A stretch of 64,000 nt of DNA, from assembly GCA_964404745.1 (NCBI GenBank), contig CAYOLG010000010.1, forward strand, positions 1 through 64,000, read 5' to 3'. This document shows, piece by piece, positions 46,035-55,697 of the stretch (its first letter is position 1; every line of letters starts with the position of its first letter). The stretch is from Pelagisphaera sp964404745 (GTDB lineage Bacteria > Verrucomicrobiota > Verrucomicrobiia > Opitutales > Opitutaceae). A program made the position numbers and the translations under genes. A model generated the notes under the pieces. That model saw nothing but the letters and a program-made list of their open reading frames with translations, did no database searches and was not told where the DNA came from.

Positions 46035-47201
46035 ATGCCTTCAGAGGATTCACCCCGACGCTTGACACCGAATCAATGGCGACTGATTGGCACAGCATTG
46101 GCTCTCATCAGCTTGACGATCATCGTCGCCTTTTGCCTTGGCCTTTTTGCTCTCTTCCGCGAATTCGTCACCACATTCGCCCAGGTCCTTTGGCCACTCG
46201 CCGTTTCGGGCGTATTGGCTCTCATGCTTCGCCCGATTGTCCAGATATTCCAAGACCGCCTAAAGCTTAGCCAATCCTGGGCTATAATTATTCTCTACGC
46301 TCTGGCGACAGGAGCTATGCTGGCGGCACTAGGCCTCCTCCTTCCGACGCTAGTCGAGCAATCCATACGATTCTTCAACTACTTGCCTACCTTTATCGAT
46401 AAGATTCGCGAGCTTGCGATAGAAAGCTATCCGGCGATCGTCGCCTTCATCGAAGAGAAACTGGGAGCCGATACCTATGCCCGTATTCAAGAATCGCTAT
46501 CAAACAGCGTCGAGTCGATCGTCCATTCGTCGGAATCGGCTATCAACAGCATCGGCAAGCTCATCGGCAAAGCCTTAGCCATCAGCACCGGTTTGGCAAT
46601 AATACCCATCTACTTGTTCTTTATGCTCGAGTCCAATCGGGACCTCAGCAAAGACATTCACGAGCAGCTTTCGTTTCTGAAAGACGACTGGAGGGACGAC
46701 GCGGTTTTCCTGATCAACGAGTTTGTTGGCAGTATCGTACTATTTTTCCGAGGACAGGTCGCGATTGCTCTGATTATGGGCGTTTTGCTGGCAACCGGAT
46801 TCACCTTAATCGGGTTGAACTTCGGCATCATTCTCGGACTGGGCATTGGTTTTCTCAACATCATCCCTTACTTGGGCAGTATCATTGGCATTGGAACGGT
46901 ACTGCCATTGGCCTATTTCCAGAGCGATGGGGGGAGCTTGCAGCTAGTAATCTTCGCTTTAGCCATTTTCACCGCCGTGCAAATGATCGAAGGCTATTTG
47001 CTCACCCCTCGGATCATGGGTAAATCCACGGGCCTGCATCCCATGGTAATTATCATCGCCATTTTCTTCTGGGGAACCGCCCTCGATGGCATTCTAGGAA
47101 TGATCCTGGCTATTCCCTTGACCGCCTTTTTCGTTGTCGCCTGGAGATTGCTTAAACGGAAATACCTCCATCTCTTGAAAGAGCGAGCTGTACAGCAATA
47201 G
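46035..47201 (+). CDS. AI-2E family (PerM-like) transporter
   Basis: 388 aa with about eight membrane segments in the pattern of the AI-2E/PerM family. The soluble middle (about 125-215) precedes conserved blocks GFLNIIPYLGSIIGI and EGYLLTPRIMGKSTGLHPMVIIIAIFFWG. Proposed to export AI-2 or act as a Na+/H+ antiporter in some homologues; substrate here unknown. Single gene after the MDR pseudogene. Confidence 0.92.
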   Translation: MPSEDSPRRLTPNQWRLIGTALALISLTIIVAFCLGLFALFREFVTTFAQVLWPLAVSGVLALMLRPIVQIFQDRLKLSQSWAIIILYALATGAMLAALGLLLPTLVEQSIRFFNYLPTFIDKIRELAIESYPAIVAFIEEKLGADTYARIQESLSNSVESIVHSSESAINSIGKLIGKALAISTGLAIIPIYLFFMLESNRDLSKDIHEQLSFLKDDWRDDAVFLINEFVGSIVLFFRGQVAIALIMGVLLATGFTLIGLNFGIILGLGIGFLNIIPYLGSIIGIGTVLPLAYFQSDGGSLQLVIFALAIFTAVQMIEGYLLTPRIMGKSTGLHPMVIIIAIFFWGTALDGILGMILAIPLTAFFVVAWRLLKRKYLHLLKERAVQQ

Positions 47202-47361
47202 AATTGAGAGGAGCACTAAGCCAAGTCTCCCGCCCTAGATACCCTTGTGCGTATTAAAGGCTCTCATACCATCTTGAATAAGGAATGAGCAAAATGGTGC
47301 AGCCTCAGATGCAAGCAGCGCGAGGTGGCGATCGCAGAAGCAGTTGATGCTCTACTCAAGC

Positions 47362-47396
47362 GGTCGCCGCGAGCAGCGACCCTACAAATTTTGGAT
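47362..47396. repeat. Small REP-like hairpin
   Basis: GGTCGC...GCGACC stem-loop followed by CCTACAAATT; a similar tail occurs at 26106 and an analogous TTGGGTCG/CGACCCAA hairpin at 63134. It lies between convergent genes and may also act as a terminator. Confidence 0.5.
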
Positions 47397-47411
47397 CTAT
47401 TGGACACTCTC

Positions 47412-48380
47412 TTAACGCTCCAGCTTCAAGATCCGATCGTTGTAGCTATCGCATAAATACAGCGTTCCGTCTTGACGCACCCAAACGCCATGCGGACGTC
47501 TCAAAGGGGTGTTATCAGGTCCTCGATCGAAGATCGTTTCTACGAACTTCCGCTTCGGGTCATACCGCTTTATCAAGTGGTTCTCTGCGTCCGCTATGAT
47601 CACGCTGTCATCCAAATCGATACAAATATGCTTGGGCCCATTGAATCCGGCTAGCAACGCCGGCCCGTCCCCCTTATGGGCTTTACCCGACCCCGCAACC
47701 GTGTAGATCTTTCCGTCAGCTCTAACAACGCGCAAGGCATGGCCACGTCGGGAAAGAATATATACATTTCCCTTTGAATCCTCAGCCACTGCTCGCGGAT
47801 CTAGCAGTGGGCTCTCATTCGCCTGAGCGCCATCGTCAGGGATACCCGTTTTCCCATTCCCGGCAAGCGTGTGAATTCGGTTCGTATTCAAATCTATATA
47901 GCGAACACGGCGATTTCGGATGTCGGCAATATAAAGCCGCGAGTCATCCGGGCTGAGGCTTATGGAAATCGGATCCGCCAGCAAAGCGTCTTCAGCTATG
48001 ACGCCCTCCCCATTGTAGCCTTCCTTACCGGTTCCGCTGACGATCGAAAATTTTCCCGTTTCCTCATCAAGCATGCGAATCAAGTTTGCCCGTGTATCGG
48101 AAATGTAGATGCGTCCATCTCGGGTGCGGCACAAGTTATGCATTCCATTAAAAGGAATATCTTCACCTAGTCTCTCCAGACCGTCGGTTTCAGAAAACTT
48201 CCAAAGCCGATCGCCCTCGTATTCAGCGATGTACATATCTCCCTCATCATTGAAAGCCACCCCAAACGGATTGAACAAGCCCGATGCGGGACCTACAACC
48301 AGGGACAGTCCAGCCGACACCCTCAGGGTGAATAGAAAGACGACCAATAAAACAAGGCACACGAATCGAAAACGCATCAT
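47412..48380 (-). CDS. NHL-repeat beta-propeller protein, exported
   Basis: 322 aa with a signal peptide (FVCLVLLVVFLFTLRVSAG). The rest is NHL repeats with FNPFGVAFNDEGDMYIAEYEGDRLWKF, SLSPDDSRLYIADIRNRRVRYID and PHGVWVRQDGTLYLCDSYNDRILKLE. Such six-bladed propellers bind ligands or carry lyase-like activity in a few cases; no function can be assigned. Paralogous in architecture to the lipoprotein at 55694-56782. Confidence 0.88.
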   Translation of the reverse strand: MMRFRFVCLVLLVVFLFTLRVSAGLSLVVGPASGLFNPFGVAFNDEGDMYIAEYEGDRLWKFSETDGLERLGEDIPFNGMHNLCRTRDGRIYISDTRANLIRMLDEETGKFSIVSGTGKEGYNGEGVIAEDALLADPISISLSPDDSRLYIADIRNRRVRYIDLNTNRIHTLAGNGKTGIPDDGAQANESPLLDPRAVAEDSKGNVYILSRRGHALRVVRADGKIYTVAGSGKAHKGDGPALLAGFNGPKHICIDLDDSVIIADAENHLIKRYDPKRKFVETIFDRGPDNTPLRRPHGVWVRQDGTLYLCDSYNDRILKLER

Positions 48381-48461
48381 CGCTTAACGATTAGTCCAAC
48401 TCTGCAAATTGAAAAGCCTAATAATAGGGCTGACCAAAGAGACTAATCAGATAGTGGGCGT

Positions 48462-49733
48462 TTATTTAATCAACGCCCCCGATTTTTCCATCTCCTCCCC
48501 GGCCTCGATCTTGGCCGCGGGATCGAAATCCGGAGGGTCTAGAGGTGTTGATTCGCTACCGAACCGCGTCTGAATGCCCAGTACACTTGCGGGCACCAGG
48601 AAGAACACGAAGCCAATGTATCCGAATGCCCAGCCTCGATGCTTTTCCGTCTTGTTTCCCAACCACTCTGCTGATCTTACCGGGAGATCGTATAAAAGGG
48701 GTACGACCGCAAAGACAATTACCCCGAAAACGTTATATAGAAGGTGCACCAAGGCAATCTGCATAGCCACACCTGCCCCAATCCCCGAGACCGCAGTAGC
48801 CGCTAATACCGCTGTTATACACGTACCGATATTGGCTCCCAGCGTGAAGGGGTAAACTTGTCGCAATGATAATACCCCTGCCGCAGCCAATGGGATAATC
48901 AAACTGGTAGTGGTGGAAGATGACTGCACTAAAACCGTTATGATCGTTCCTGCCAATATGCCAACGATCGGACCGGCGGCGAACGACTTGTCGACGATTT
49001 GTTTCGCTGGTCCTCGCATGACGGAACCCAACAACTTGCCCAATCGCGTCACTGACATAAAGATAAAGCCGATGCCCATTGCCGCCATCAGAATACCGCC
49101 GAGCGTATCCGACATTCCATGCAAGAGTTGTTCAATCCAATCGGCAGGAGGCTTTGTGAGCTCCCCAATGAAATTAACCCCCTTCATTGACGCGTTGAAT
49201 TCGCCCACGAGCAACTTGGACAGAGCTCCCCCCATTCGTTCCAGGGGTTGGAAAATCACTTCTATAGGGAGAAAAATGACAATGCTGTAGAGATTGAAGA
49301 AGTCGTGCACGGTCGAGGCCCGAAACGCTTTATTGAAAGTCTTTCCGTCTTTCACATCGCCCAAAGCCACGATCGTATTGGTAATCGTAGTCCCCATATT
49401 CGCGCCCATAATAATGGGAACCGCTATCGAAACGGGCACGCCTCCGGCAACGAGTCCCACGATGACGGAGGTCACGGTGCTGGAGGATTGAACTAGGGCC
49501 GTCGAGAGTGTGCCTAGAATGACTCCGACAACCGGGTTGGTGGCGAAGGCGAAGATTCGTTCCGCCCCTTCGGCTCCTCCTGAGGCCCACTTGAAGCCCG
49601 CCCCTATGGTGCTGACACCGACGAGAAGAAGATAGACGAAAGCTACTACTAGAAGCCAGGTCAGGAACGAATGGTCGCCTGGTTGGCCCGGCGTTTCAAC
49701 CGAAGGTGGTGTTGAACCATGATTGTCGGGCAT
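48462..49733 (-). CDS. Na+/phosphate cotransporter, NptA/SLC34-like
   Basis: 423 aa membrane protein with the two inverted QSSS repeats of the Na/Pi family: VQSSSTVTSVIVGLVAGGV...GANMGTTITN and VQSSSTTTSLIIPLAAAGV...GANIGTCITA. These form the Na+/Pi pathway. The C-terminal PhoU-like domain found in some homologues is absent. Single gene, minus strand. Confidence 0.92.
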   Translation of the reverse strand: MPDNHGSTPPSVETPGQPGDHSFLTWLLVVAFVYLLLVGVSTIGAGFKWASGGAEGAERIFAFATNPVVGVILGTLSTALVQSSSTVTSVIVGLVAGGVPVSIAVPIIMGANMGTTITNTIVALGDVKDGKTFNKAFRASTVHDFFNLYSIVIFLPIEVIFQPLERMGGALSKLLVGEFNASMKGVNFIGELTKPPADWIEQLLHGMSDTLGGILMAAMGIGFIFMSVTRLGKLLGSVMRGPAKQIVDKSFAAGPIVGILAGTIITVLVQSSSTTTSLIIPLAAAGVLSLRQVYPFTLGANIGTCITAVLAATAVSGIGAGVAMQIALVHLLYNVFGVIVFAVVPLLYDLPVRSAEWLGNKTEKHRGWAFGYIGFVFFLVPASVLGIQTRFGSESTPLDPPDFDPAAKIEAGEEMEKSGALIK

Positions 49734-49822
49734 AGGCTATTCACAACGTAATAGGGCCCTGTTGAGCTCAAGGCAAAACGCCCCTGGCAATGTTACGAAA
49801 TGGTGAACAGCCTAGCTACCGC

Positions 49823-50902
49823 CTAATCCATCTGATAGCCTGGAGTGGATTTCGACAAGGCAATCTCCTCCTCAGTCATGTATTCCTCGATATCGGCAAA
49901 CAGTGGCGTGGACAAATACCGCTCGCCCGTATCGGGCAACATACAAAGAATCACGGTTCCTGGCTCCGCCTTTTCGGCAATACCCATGGCCACCGCGAAC
50001 GTCGATCCCCCTGAGATGCCGGTGATGATACCTTCTCGCGCCGCCAATTTCTGCGACCAGGCAATTCCTTCTGCTCCGGGAATCGGCACCAGCTCATCGT
50101 AGTTGCCCTTGTCGACCGCTTCTTGAAGCACGTAGGGAATAAAATCAGGAGTCCATCCTTGAATCGGATGAGGTTCGAAAGCGGAATGGCTCACGGCCGG
50201 GGAATTATTTTCATCGCGTTCTTGAGCAATACCGCTTCCCAGCAACTGGGCGTTAGCGGGCTCGCTCAAAATCACCTTCGTATCCGGACGCTCCTTTCGC
50301 AGCACGCGAGTGACACCGGAAACCGTTCCTCCGGTTCCATATCCGGTCACCCAATAGTCTAGGCGCTTGCCTTCGAAATCTGCCAAGATCTCTCTTCCGG
50401 TCGTATTCTCGTGCACTAAGGCGTTGGCATCCGTCTCAAATTGGCTGGCTAAAAACCAGCCATTGGCGTCCGCCAGCTCCTTGGCCTTCTGATACATGCC
50501 AAAACCTTTTTCCGCCCGTGGCGTCAGCACCAGTTTCGCCCCCAAAAATCGCATCAGCTTCCGGCGCTCGACCGAAAAACTGTCGGCCATGGTGATGACT
50601 AGCGGATAGCCTTTAGCGGCGCAAACCATGGCCAAGCCGATTCCCGTATTGCCGCTTGTCGCCTCCACCACGGTTTGCCCTGGCTTGAGGGCGCCGCTTC
50701 TTTCCGCTTCCTCGATAATGCTGATTGCTAGCCGGTCCTTGACCGACGCAGCTGGGTTGAAGTATTCAGCCTTCACATACAATTCAACCCAATCGGGCGC
50801 TAGGTTATTTATCCGAATGCACGGAGTGTTGCCGATAGTATCGACAACGCTCTGGTACAAGCGGCCTTGGCCTTGGGTTACGCGGGGATATGATGTAGAC
50901 AT
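49823..50902 (-). CDS. cysK: Cysteine synthase A (O-acetylserine sulfhydrylase)
   Basis: 359 aa, PLP-fold type II. PLP Lys in NPAASVKDRLA (about residue 50), the substrate loop EATSGNTGIGLA and the phosphate-binding YGTGGTVSGV are intact. It converts O-acetylserine and sulfide to cysteine. It is somewhat longer than E. coli CysK (323 aa) owing to N- and C-terminal extensions. No CBS domain is present. The 200-bp upstream spacer has no recognised riboswitch. Confidence 0.9.
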   Translation of the reverse strand: MSTSYPRVTQGQGRLYQSVVDTIGNTPCIRINNLAPDWVELYVKAEYFNPAASVKDRLAISIIEEAERSGALKPGQTVVEATSGNTGIGLAMVCAAKGYPLVITMADSFSVERRKLMRFLGAKLVLTPRAEKGFGMYQKAKELADANGWFLASQFETDANALVHENTTGREILADFEGKRLDYWVTGYGTGGTVSGVTRVLRKERPDTKVILSEPANAQLLGSGIAQERDENNSPAVSHSAFEPHPIQGWTPDFIPYVLQEAVDKGNYDELVPIPGAEGIAWSQKLAAREGIITGISGGSTFAVAMGIAEKAEPGTVILCMLPDTGERYLSTPLFADIEEYMTEEEIALSKSTPGYQMD

Positions 50903-51107
50903 AATAGATACAGGTTGATTGTTAGGAGAGAGTTGCTTGACTGAGGAAAATCGGCCGTTTAGGCCTGCTTCCCAATTTACGAGCTCAAATCAGCAACGAT
51001 TTCCGAAAAGCCGTTATCCTGATTAATTTATCGCGGATGCCAAGAATTTTGAGACCCATGAACAGCTTTAAAAATGCCGGCAAACAGCCGATAACTGCCG
51101 AGTCTCT

Positions 51108-52133
51108 ATGAAAATAGTTTTTTTCGCTATCGCCTGCCTGGCCACTGCCACGCCCGCCTTTTCGGAAAATCGGGGTTCGTATACATTCCAGCTCGATAAC
51201 GACTTGTTCGCCAACACCGACAAGGACTACACCAACGGAGCGCGGCTATCCTACATCACTAGCGATCGAGAAACCTCTGATTTCACCGATATGGAATCGT
51301 GGCTAGCTAGCGTTCAGCGACAAACCCCTGATATCATAACGGGATTCTCCTCCCCAGAAGATCCCGTATACAATTATGGCGTATCCCTAACCCAACTTAT
51401 GTTTACGCCAGACGACTTAAATGCGTTCGCAGCGCCACCTGGAGAGCATCCCTACGTTGGTTGGCTGGCCCTCGGATTCTCGCTCCACGCCAAGGATAGC
51501 AACGCTATCAATTCGGTCGAGCTTTCCCTCGGCCTGACCGGAAAAAACGCCTTCGCCGAGACGACCCAGGACTTCGTGCACAGCGTGCGCGATATTCCGA
51601 AATTCAATGGCTGGGACAGCCAGATGCCCAGCGAACTAACGGTAAACCTTTTCTTCACCCAAAAGCGCAGGCTTTTTCGCGACGCCCCAACCGACACATT
51701 CTTCAGCTCCGACGGCTTCGGCGAATGGGGACTCGCCCTCGGAAATTACAAGACCGCCATCGACTTCGGCTTCATTACACGAGCCGGCTTTAACCTGCCC
51801 GCGGACATATCCGACCCTCGACTCGGTCCCACTTCCTATTCTCACAATATTTTCGATGGCAAGCTGGAGCGGACAAGCAATTGGTCAGCCTTCGTGATAT
51901 TCGGGGCCAAGGCGGGCGCCAGCTTGCACGACATCAGCCTAGACGGTCCTCTACTTCGGAACTTCGAAATGGGTATCGAGAAGCGACCTATTTCGGGTGA
52001 GGCCTATTTGGGAGTCGCCCTTCGCTGGCAGAGCTGGGAACTGAGCTATGTCCATACATTCCGTAGCCGCGAATTCGAAGAACAGCCCAACGGCCCGCAA
52101 TTCGGCTCGCTTTCCCTTCGGCTGCGATTGTAA
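51108..52133 (+). CDS. LpxR-like lipid A 3'-O-deacylase family outer membrane protein
   Basis: 341 aa. A signal peptide ends near TPAFS, followed by the family signature FQLDNDLFANTDKDYTNGARLSY near the mature N-terminus and GEHPYVGWLALGF further on. These contain the Asn/Asp and His residues used by LpxR for Ca2+ and catalysis. The end (SLSLRLRL) is a typical beta-barrel terminus, though it ends in Leu rather than Phe. LpxR removes the 3'-acyloxyacyl chain of lipid A in the outer membrane. Members of this DUF2219 family are diverse, so activity is likely but not certain. Confidence 0.85.
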   Translation: MKIVFFAIACLATATPAFSENRGSYTFQLDNDLFANTDKDYTNGARLSYITSDRETSDFTDMESWLASVQRQTPDIITGFSSPEDPVYNYGVSLTQLMFTPDDLNAFAAPPGEHPYVGWLALGFSLHAKDSNAINSVELSLGLTGKNAFAETTQDFVHSVRDIPKFNGWDSQMPSELTVNLFFTQKRRLFRDAPTDTFFSSDGFGEWGLALGNYKTAIDFGFITRAGFNLPADISDPRLGPTSYSHNIFDGKLERTSNWSAFVIFGAKAGASLHDISLDGPLLRNFEMGIEKRPISGEAYLGVALRWQSWELSYVHTFRSREFEEQPNGPQFGSLSLRLRL

Positions 52134-52328
52134 ACGACACTGCCCAAACTCGTCTACCTCACGAGACTTCTACTGGGCAGAGAATCGACCGCTGGCATGG
52201 TTCACAAAGAGGCTTGTTGAGCCATAATTGGTTTGATTAACTATGCTGATATAAGATTTTTTCAGCATAAGTTAATTTGACTTTCTAATAACGAAATGTA
52301 CCCTTATTAGAAGTTTTGATCAGACCTT

Positions 52329-52973
52329 GTTAAGAGGTCGAAGAACATACTCCCCACTTCCCTCGCCCTGGCGAGTTTTTCGTTAATTTCGGACCGTCTG
52401 CAAGCAGCGGATCCTGAGACATGGACCATCAAACTTCGAGCGGCCTATCTAGAGACGGCTGGTGATTCCGACGCCTTCTCGGCCTTGGATATCGACTTTA
52501 CCTCTGGCGCCGTGTCCGTCGAAGACAAGTGGATACCGGAAGTTGATATACAATATGCGTTCACTAAAAACGTTTTAGCTGAGCTCGTGCTGACGATTCT
52601 TAAGAAGCATGACATTTAACTGGAGGGCGTCGGCAAGCTTCGCCAACTCGAGCATTTGCCTCCAACTTTAAGCCGGGTCTACGAATTCGCTAACGACGGG
52701 CCGATTGTGCCTTATATTTCCGGCGGACTGAATTTCACATGGATCACCAATAAACGCTTGAGCGTTGTCGGCATTCCGTTGGACCTTGAAGACTACAGTG
52801 TTGGGCTGGCCTTGGGAGCGGGTTTCGTTTCCTGAGTACGCGAAAACTGGCTCTTCGACGCTAGTGTCAAATGGATAGACCTCGAGTCGGACGTTCTCGC
52901 TGGAGGAGCGAAACCGACTAACGAGCAACTCGATCCGCTCCTTTGAAGTCTGGGCTTCTCCTATCAATTTTGA
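52329..52973 (+). pseudogene. OmpW-family outer membrane protein with three in-frame stops
   Basis: One frame over 215 codons reads an export signal (KNILPTSLALASFSLIS), WTIKLRAAYLET, IPEVDIQYAFTKNVLAELVLT, LPPTLSRVYEF, YISGGLNFTWI, YSVGLALGAGF, NWLFDASVKWIDLES and a terminal SLGFSYQF, the full OmpW order. It is broken by TAA (after KKHDI), TGA (after GAGFVS) and TGA (before SLGFSYQF). The expected ATG is GTT. No frameshift is needed. The family forms small 8-stranded barrels for hydrophobic solutes. A recently dead gene is the simplest reading. Confidence 0.85.
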
Positions 52974-53108
52974 GGCTCTCTGAGGCTTGTATACATGGGT
53001 AAGAACAAGAGGAGGCCTGATTATCCCGGCCACTTCTCCTTTTAAATTCGAAGTTCGAATCGATCTCAGCTCCCTGACGCCGATTTATCTTAGAAGAGGT
53101 GAACAGCT

Positions 53109-53929
53109 TCATTGAGGGAGCGGCATGGTGACATCCGCTTTATCAAAGCGTATCTTGATTTGCTCCTGAAGCTCGAAAAACAAGTCCCAGTAGTCCTTTA
53201 CCTTGACCCATGGCCTGAAACCGAAATTGATGCTGATATCAGCCATTTCCATTAAACCAGTAGTTGGCGTAGGTTCTTTTAAAATACGCGGTTCATTGTC
53301 CAGAATATCCTACAGGATTCCTTTATCCTTTTGATATCGTCGCCATAGCTCACTCCGTCGACCAGGTCCACGCGAAGGGTACCCTTCTCTGTATAATTTT
53401 CGATCACATCGCTAGTCGCTACCGCGTTGGGAACAATCTGCGTGCGATTATCCAGTGTAATAAGAGTTGTAGTGAATATGCTAATGTCCTCTGCCAAGCC
53501 CTCCGCGCCACCCGCGACAACGTAGTCTCCTGCACGGTAAGGCTTGAAGATAATGATCAGAACGCCAGCAGCGAAATTCGACAAAGCGCCCAGCAAGGCC
53601 AGACCTATGGCCAGACCGGCTGCACCGATGATGGCGACGAAGGAAGTCGTCTGAACGCCAACTTTACTCAAAGCGGCAATGATCACGATGGTGACGAGGG
53701 CCGCGTGGAGAATCGCCGTTAAAAATCCGACAAGCGACGGTTCGATTTTGCGGTTCTCGAGAACCCGGCGAGTCAGGTTCGCAACCATCCGAGCCAGCCA
53801 GTTACCGACGACGAGGATTAGTATCGCGAATAGTATCTGAGGGCCGGAGAGGATGGCCTGCTCTGTCAGATTCTGCCAAATCGCTTCTAAATCAATGAGA
53901 GGGGATTGTGATGATACTTTTTCTTCCAT
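53109..53929 (-). pseudogene. MscS-family mechanosensitive channel, frameshifted near the C-terminus
   Basis: The first 200 codons read a normal small-conductance MscS channel: three membrane segments, pore helix GAAGLAIGLALLGALSNFAAG, IIIFKPYRAGDYVVAGG and IVPNAVATSDVIENYT. At about 53310 the frame is lost (track ends IFWTMNRVF). The expected C-terminus continues in another frame (DILDNEPRILKEP, DISINFGFRPWVKV, IRFDKADVTMPLPQ), with a TAG in place of a Gln codon just before. The first frame alone would lack the cytoplasmic C-terminal domain. One shift plus one stop suggests decay; sequencing error is a weaker alternative. Confidence 0.82.
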
Positions 53930-54180
53930 AATGTTTAGCGGTTAATTTTCAAAACACGCGAAAGATATCATCCGCCAGAGAAAATAAGCAGATGGTTCCA
54001 AGCCCTCCGAAGCTGTCACGGAAAACCTGGAGAGCTTAAGTTTACGCCAATGTAGATGACGGGGCTACACCCAACATGCAGTCCACCAGACCTCTCGCAG
54101 AACGTTCTCAAATACAGTGGTGCTTGCAATCAGGCTCAATCGCCAGAAAATCGAGCCGAATTCATATTGAAGTCTCGATA

Positions 54181-55137
54181 GTGAAACACGCCATTATACT
54201 CAGCTGGGCGCTTCGCCCCCTCGCAGGGTTCCTCTTATTGCTAACAACGGTTAGCGGCAGTTATCCAGAACGGCCCATCAAAGTCATCGTTCCAACGGAC
54301 CCGGGTGGCAGCATTGACACGGTAGCCAGAACCTTGGCTCGCGTCATCGAAGAGAACGGATGGCTTTCAGAAAAGCTGGTTCCGGTCAACCAACCGGGCG
54401 CTGGGGGGACTATCGCCACACGCCGCATCAAGGACGCTCCCAATGACGGATACACCATCGGCCTCTGGCATCAGGGGCTTGTGACTTCAAAGGCCATGGG
54501 AATCGTCGACTACGATCACACCGCCTTCGAAATCCTCTGCTCTTCAGGCTACTCCGAGGTTGGGATAGGCACAGGACCAAAATCGCAAATCAAGACCTAT
54601 GACGACCTGCTGCCGGAATCCCGAAGATCGCCCATCAAATTTTCCACCAACATTGGCCTGCCGGTACACGTCGCCCCAATGATTTTCGCTGACGAATCAG
54701 GCGTATCCTTTCGTTTCATACAAGCTGGGGGCGGTTCACAACGGCTAGCATCCGTACTGGGAGGGCATACGGAACTAGGCATATTTTCCTCCCTGGATTT
54801 CAGCAATTTTAAAGAAGCTGGAATACGGCCCATTGTCTTTTTTACGGAAAAGCGTGTCGACCTCTTTCCCGATACGCCAACCGCCCTCGAGAAAGGCATC
54901 GATTTTCAATATCGAACGCAATACCTTTGGATAACGCCAAAAGGTGTTTCCTCCAGGATCTTGGAAACGCTTGAAATAGCCCTGCAAAAGGCTTCTGAGG
55001 ATCCGGAGACGGCCAGCTACTTCAAAACTCTGGGCATGGTTTCCCGATTTGAGCAAAGCCAGATTATTCAAACCGCCCTGGACCGCATCCGGGATCGAGC
55101 TTTGCCAGTAATCGAGCAGATGCGAAACCATAGATAG
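54181..55137 (+). CDS. Orphan Bug/TctC-type tripartite tricarboxylate transporter binding protein
   Basis: About 318 aa from a GTG at 54181, chosen because it gives a proper signal peptide (AIILSWALRPLAGFLLLL). The frame is open to an ATG at 54076, which would add a non-signal N-terminus. YPERPIKVIVPTDPGGSIDTVAR and VNQPGAGGTIATRRI are the two substrate-binding loops of Bug proteins. Family members bind carboxylates in the periplasm for TctAB transporters or sense them. No tctA/tctB gene is nearby. The downstream cupin gene begins 2 bp after its stop, so they are probably co-transcribed. Confidence 0.85.
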   Translation: MKHAIILSWALRPLAGFLLLLTTVSGSYPERPIKVIVPTDPGGSIDTVARTLARVIEENGWLSEKLVPVNQPGAGGTIATRRIKDAPNDGYTIGLWHQGLVTSKAMGIVDYDHTAFEILCSSGYSEVGIGTGPKSQIKTYDDLLPESRRSPIKFSTNIGLPVHVAPMIFADESGVSFRFIQAGGGSQRLASVLGGHTELGIFSSLDFSNFKEAGIRPIVFFTEKRVDLFPDTPTALEKGIDFQYRTQYLWITPKGVSSRILETLEIALQKASEDPETASYFKTLGMVSRFEQSQIIQTALDRIRDRALPVIEQMRNHR

Positions 55138-55139
55138 CG

Positions 55140-55697
55140 ATGCCCATCAATCGGCAGCCTATTGAGCCGAAAACCCGCTACTTCGAAGCGAGCGGCTCGG
55201 ATTGCCCAAACAATCCCCAACTCCCAGCTCTCATATATCCCGGTGTTTTCGAGGCCAGTTCGGGCCCCATTGCGGACCAATTCGAACGAGCGTTTCGCGA
55301 CAACGGCTGGACGGGTTGCTGGCGATGGAGCGTACACGACTATCACCACTTTCATAGCAATGCTCACGAGGCGCTGGGCGTATCCAAAGGTTCCGCAAAG
55401 CTTCAGCTGGGCGGAGAAGCCGGCGAGGCATTCGACGTTTCGGCTGGAACACTCGTTATTCTGCCAGCCGGGACCGGACACAAAAAGCTGCAGTCTTCAT
55501 CAGACTTCTTCGTGGTCGGATCCTACCCGAGAGGCCAAAATTACTATGACACCAGCCGGACCAGTTCAAATAACTTCTATCAAGCCATCGCCAATATAGC
55601 GAACACTCCGCTGCCTGAAACCGATCCAATTTATGGGCCTGAGGGACCACTGACACGAATCTGGAAGAGTGATCGATCTCAAAAAACAGGGGATTAG
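55140..55697 (+). CDS. Cupin-domain protein (YjlB-like)
   Basis: 185 aa with a single cupin barrel: metal motif HDYHHFHSNAHEALGV, then GTLVILPAGTGHKKL carrying the last His. This resembles the YjlB-like cupin family of unknown function. No signal peptide. Immediately follows the Bug-type binding protein gene (2-bp gap), suggesting a shared carboxylate or sugar-acid pathway (inference). Its last codons overlap the end of the convergent NHL gene. Confidence 0.8.
   Translation: MPINRQPIEPKTRYFEASGSDCPNNPQLPALIYPGVFEASSGPIADQFERAFRDNGWTGCWRWSVHDYHHFHSNAHEALGVSKGSAKLQLGGEAGEAFDVSAGTLVILPAGTGHKKLQSSSDFFVVGSYPRGQNYYDTSRTSSNNFYQAIANIANTPLPETDPIYGPEGPLTRIWKSDRSQKTGD

Noticed and set aside
52329..52973. 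OmpW stops as selenocysteine or other recoding
   Set aside because: Both TAA and TGA are involved at non-conserved positions, the start codon is lost, and no SECIS-like structure or reason for recoding is visible.
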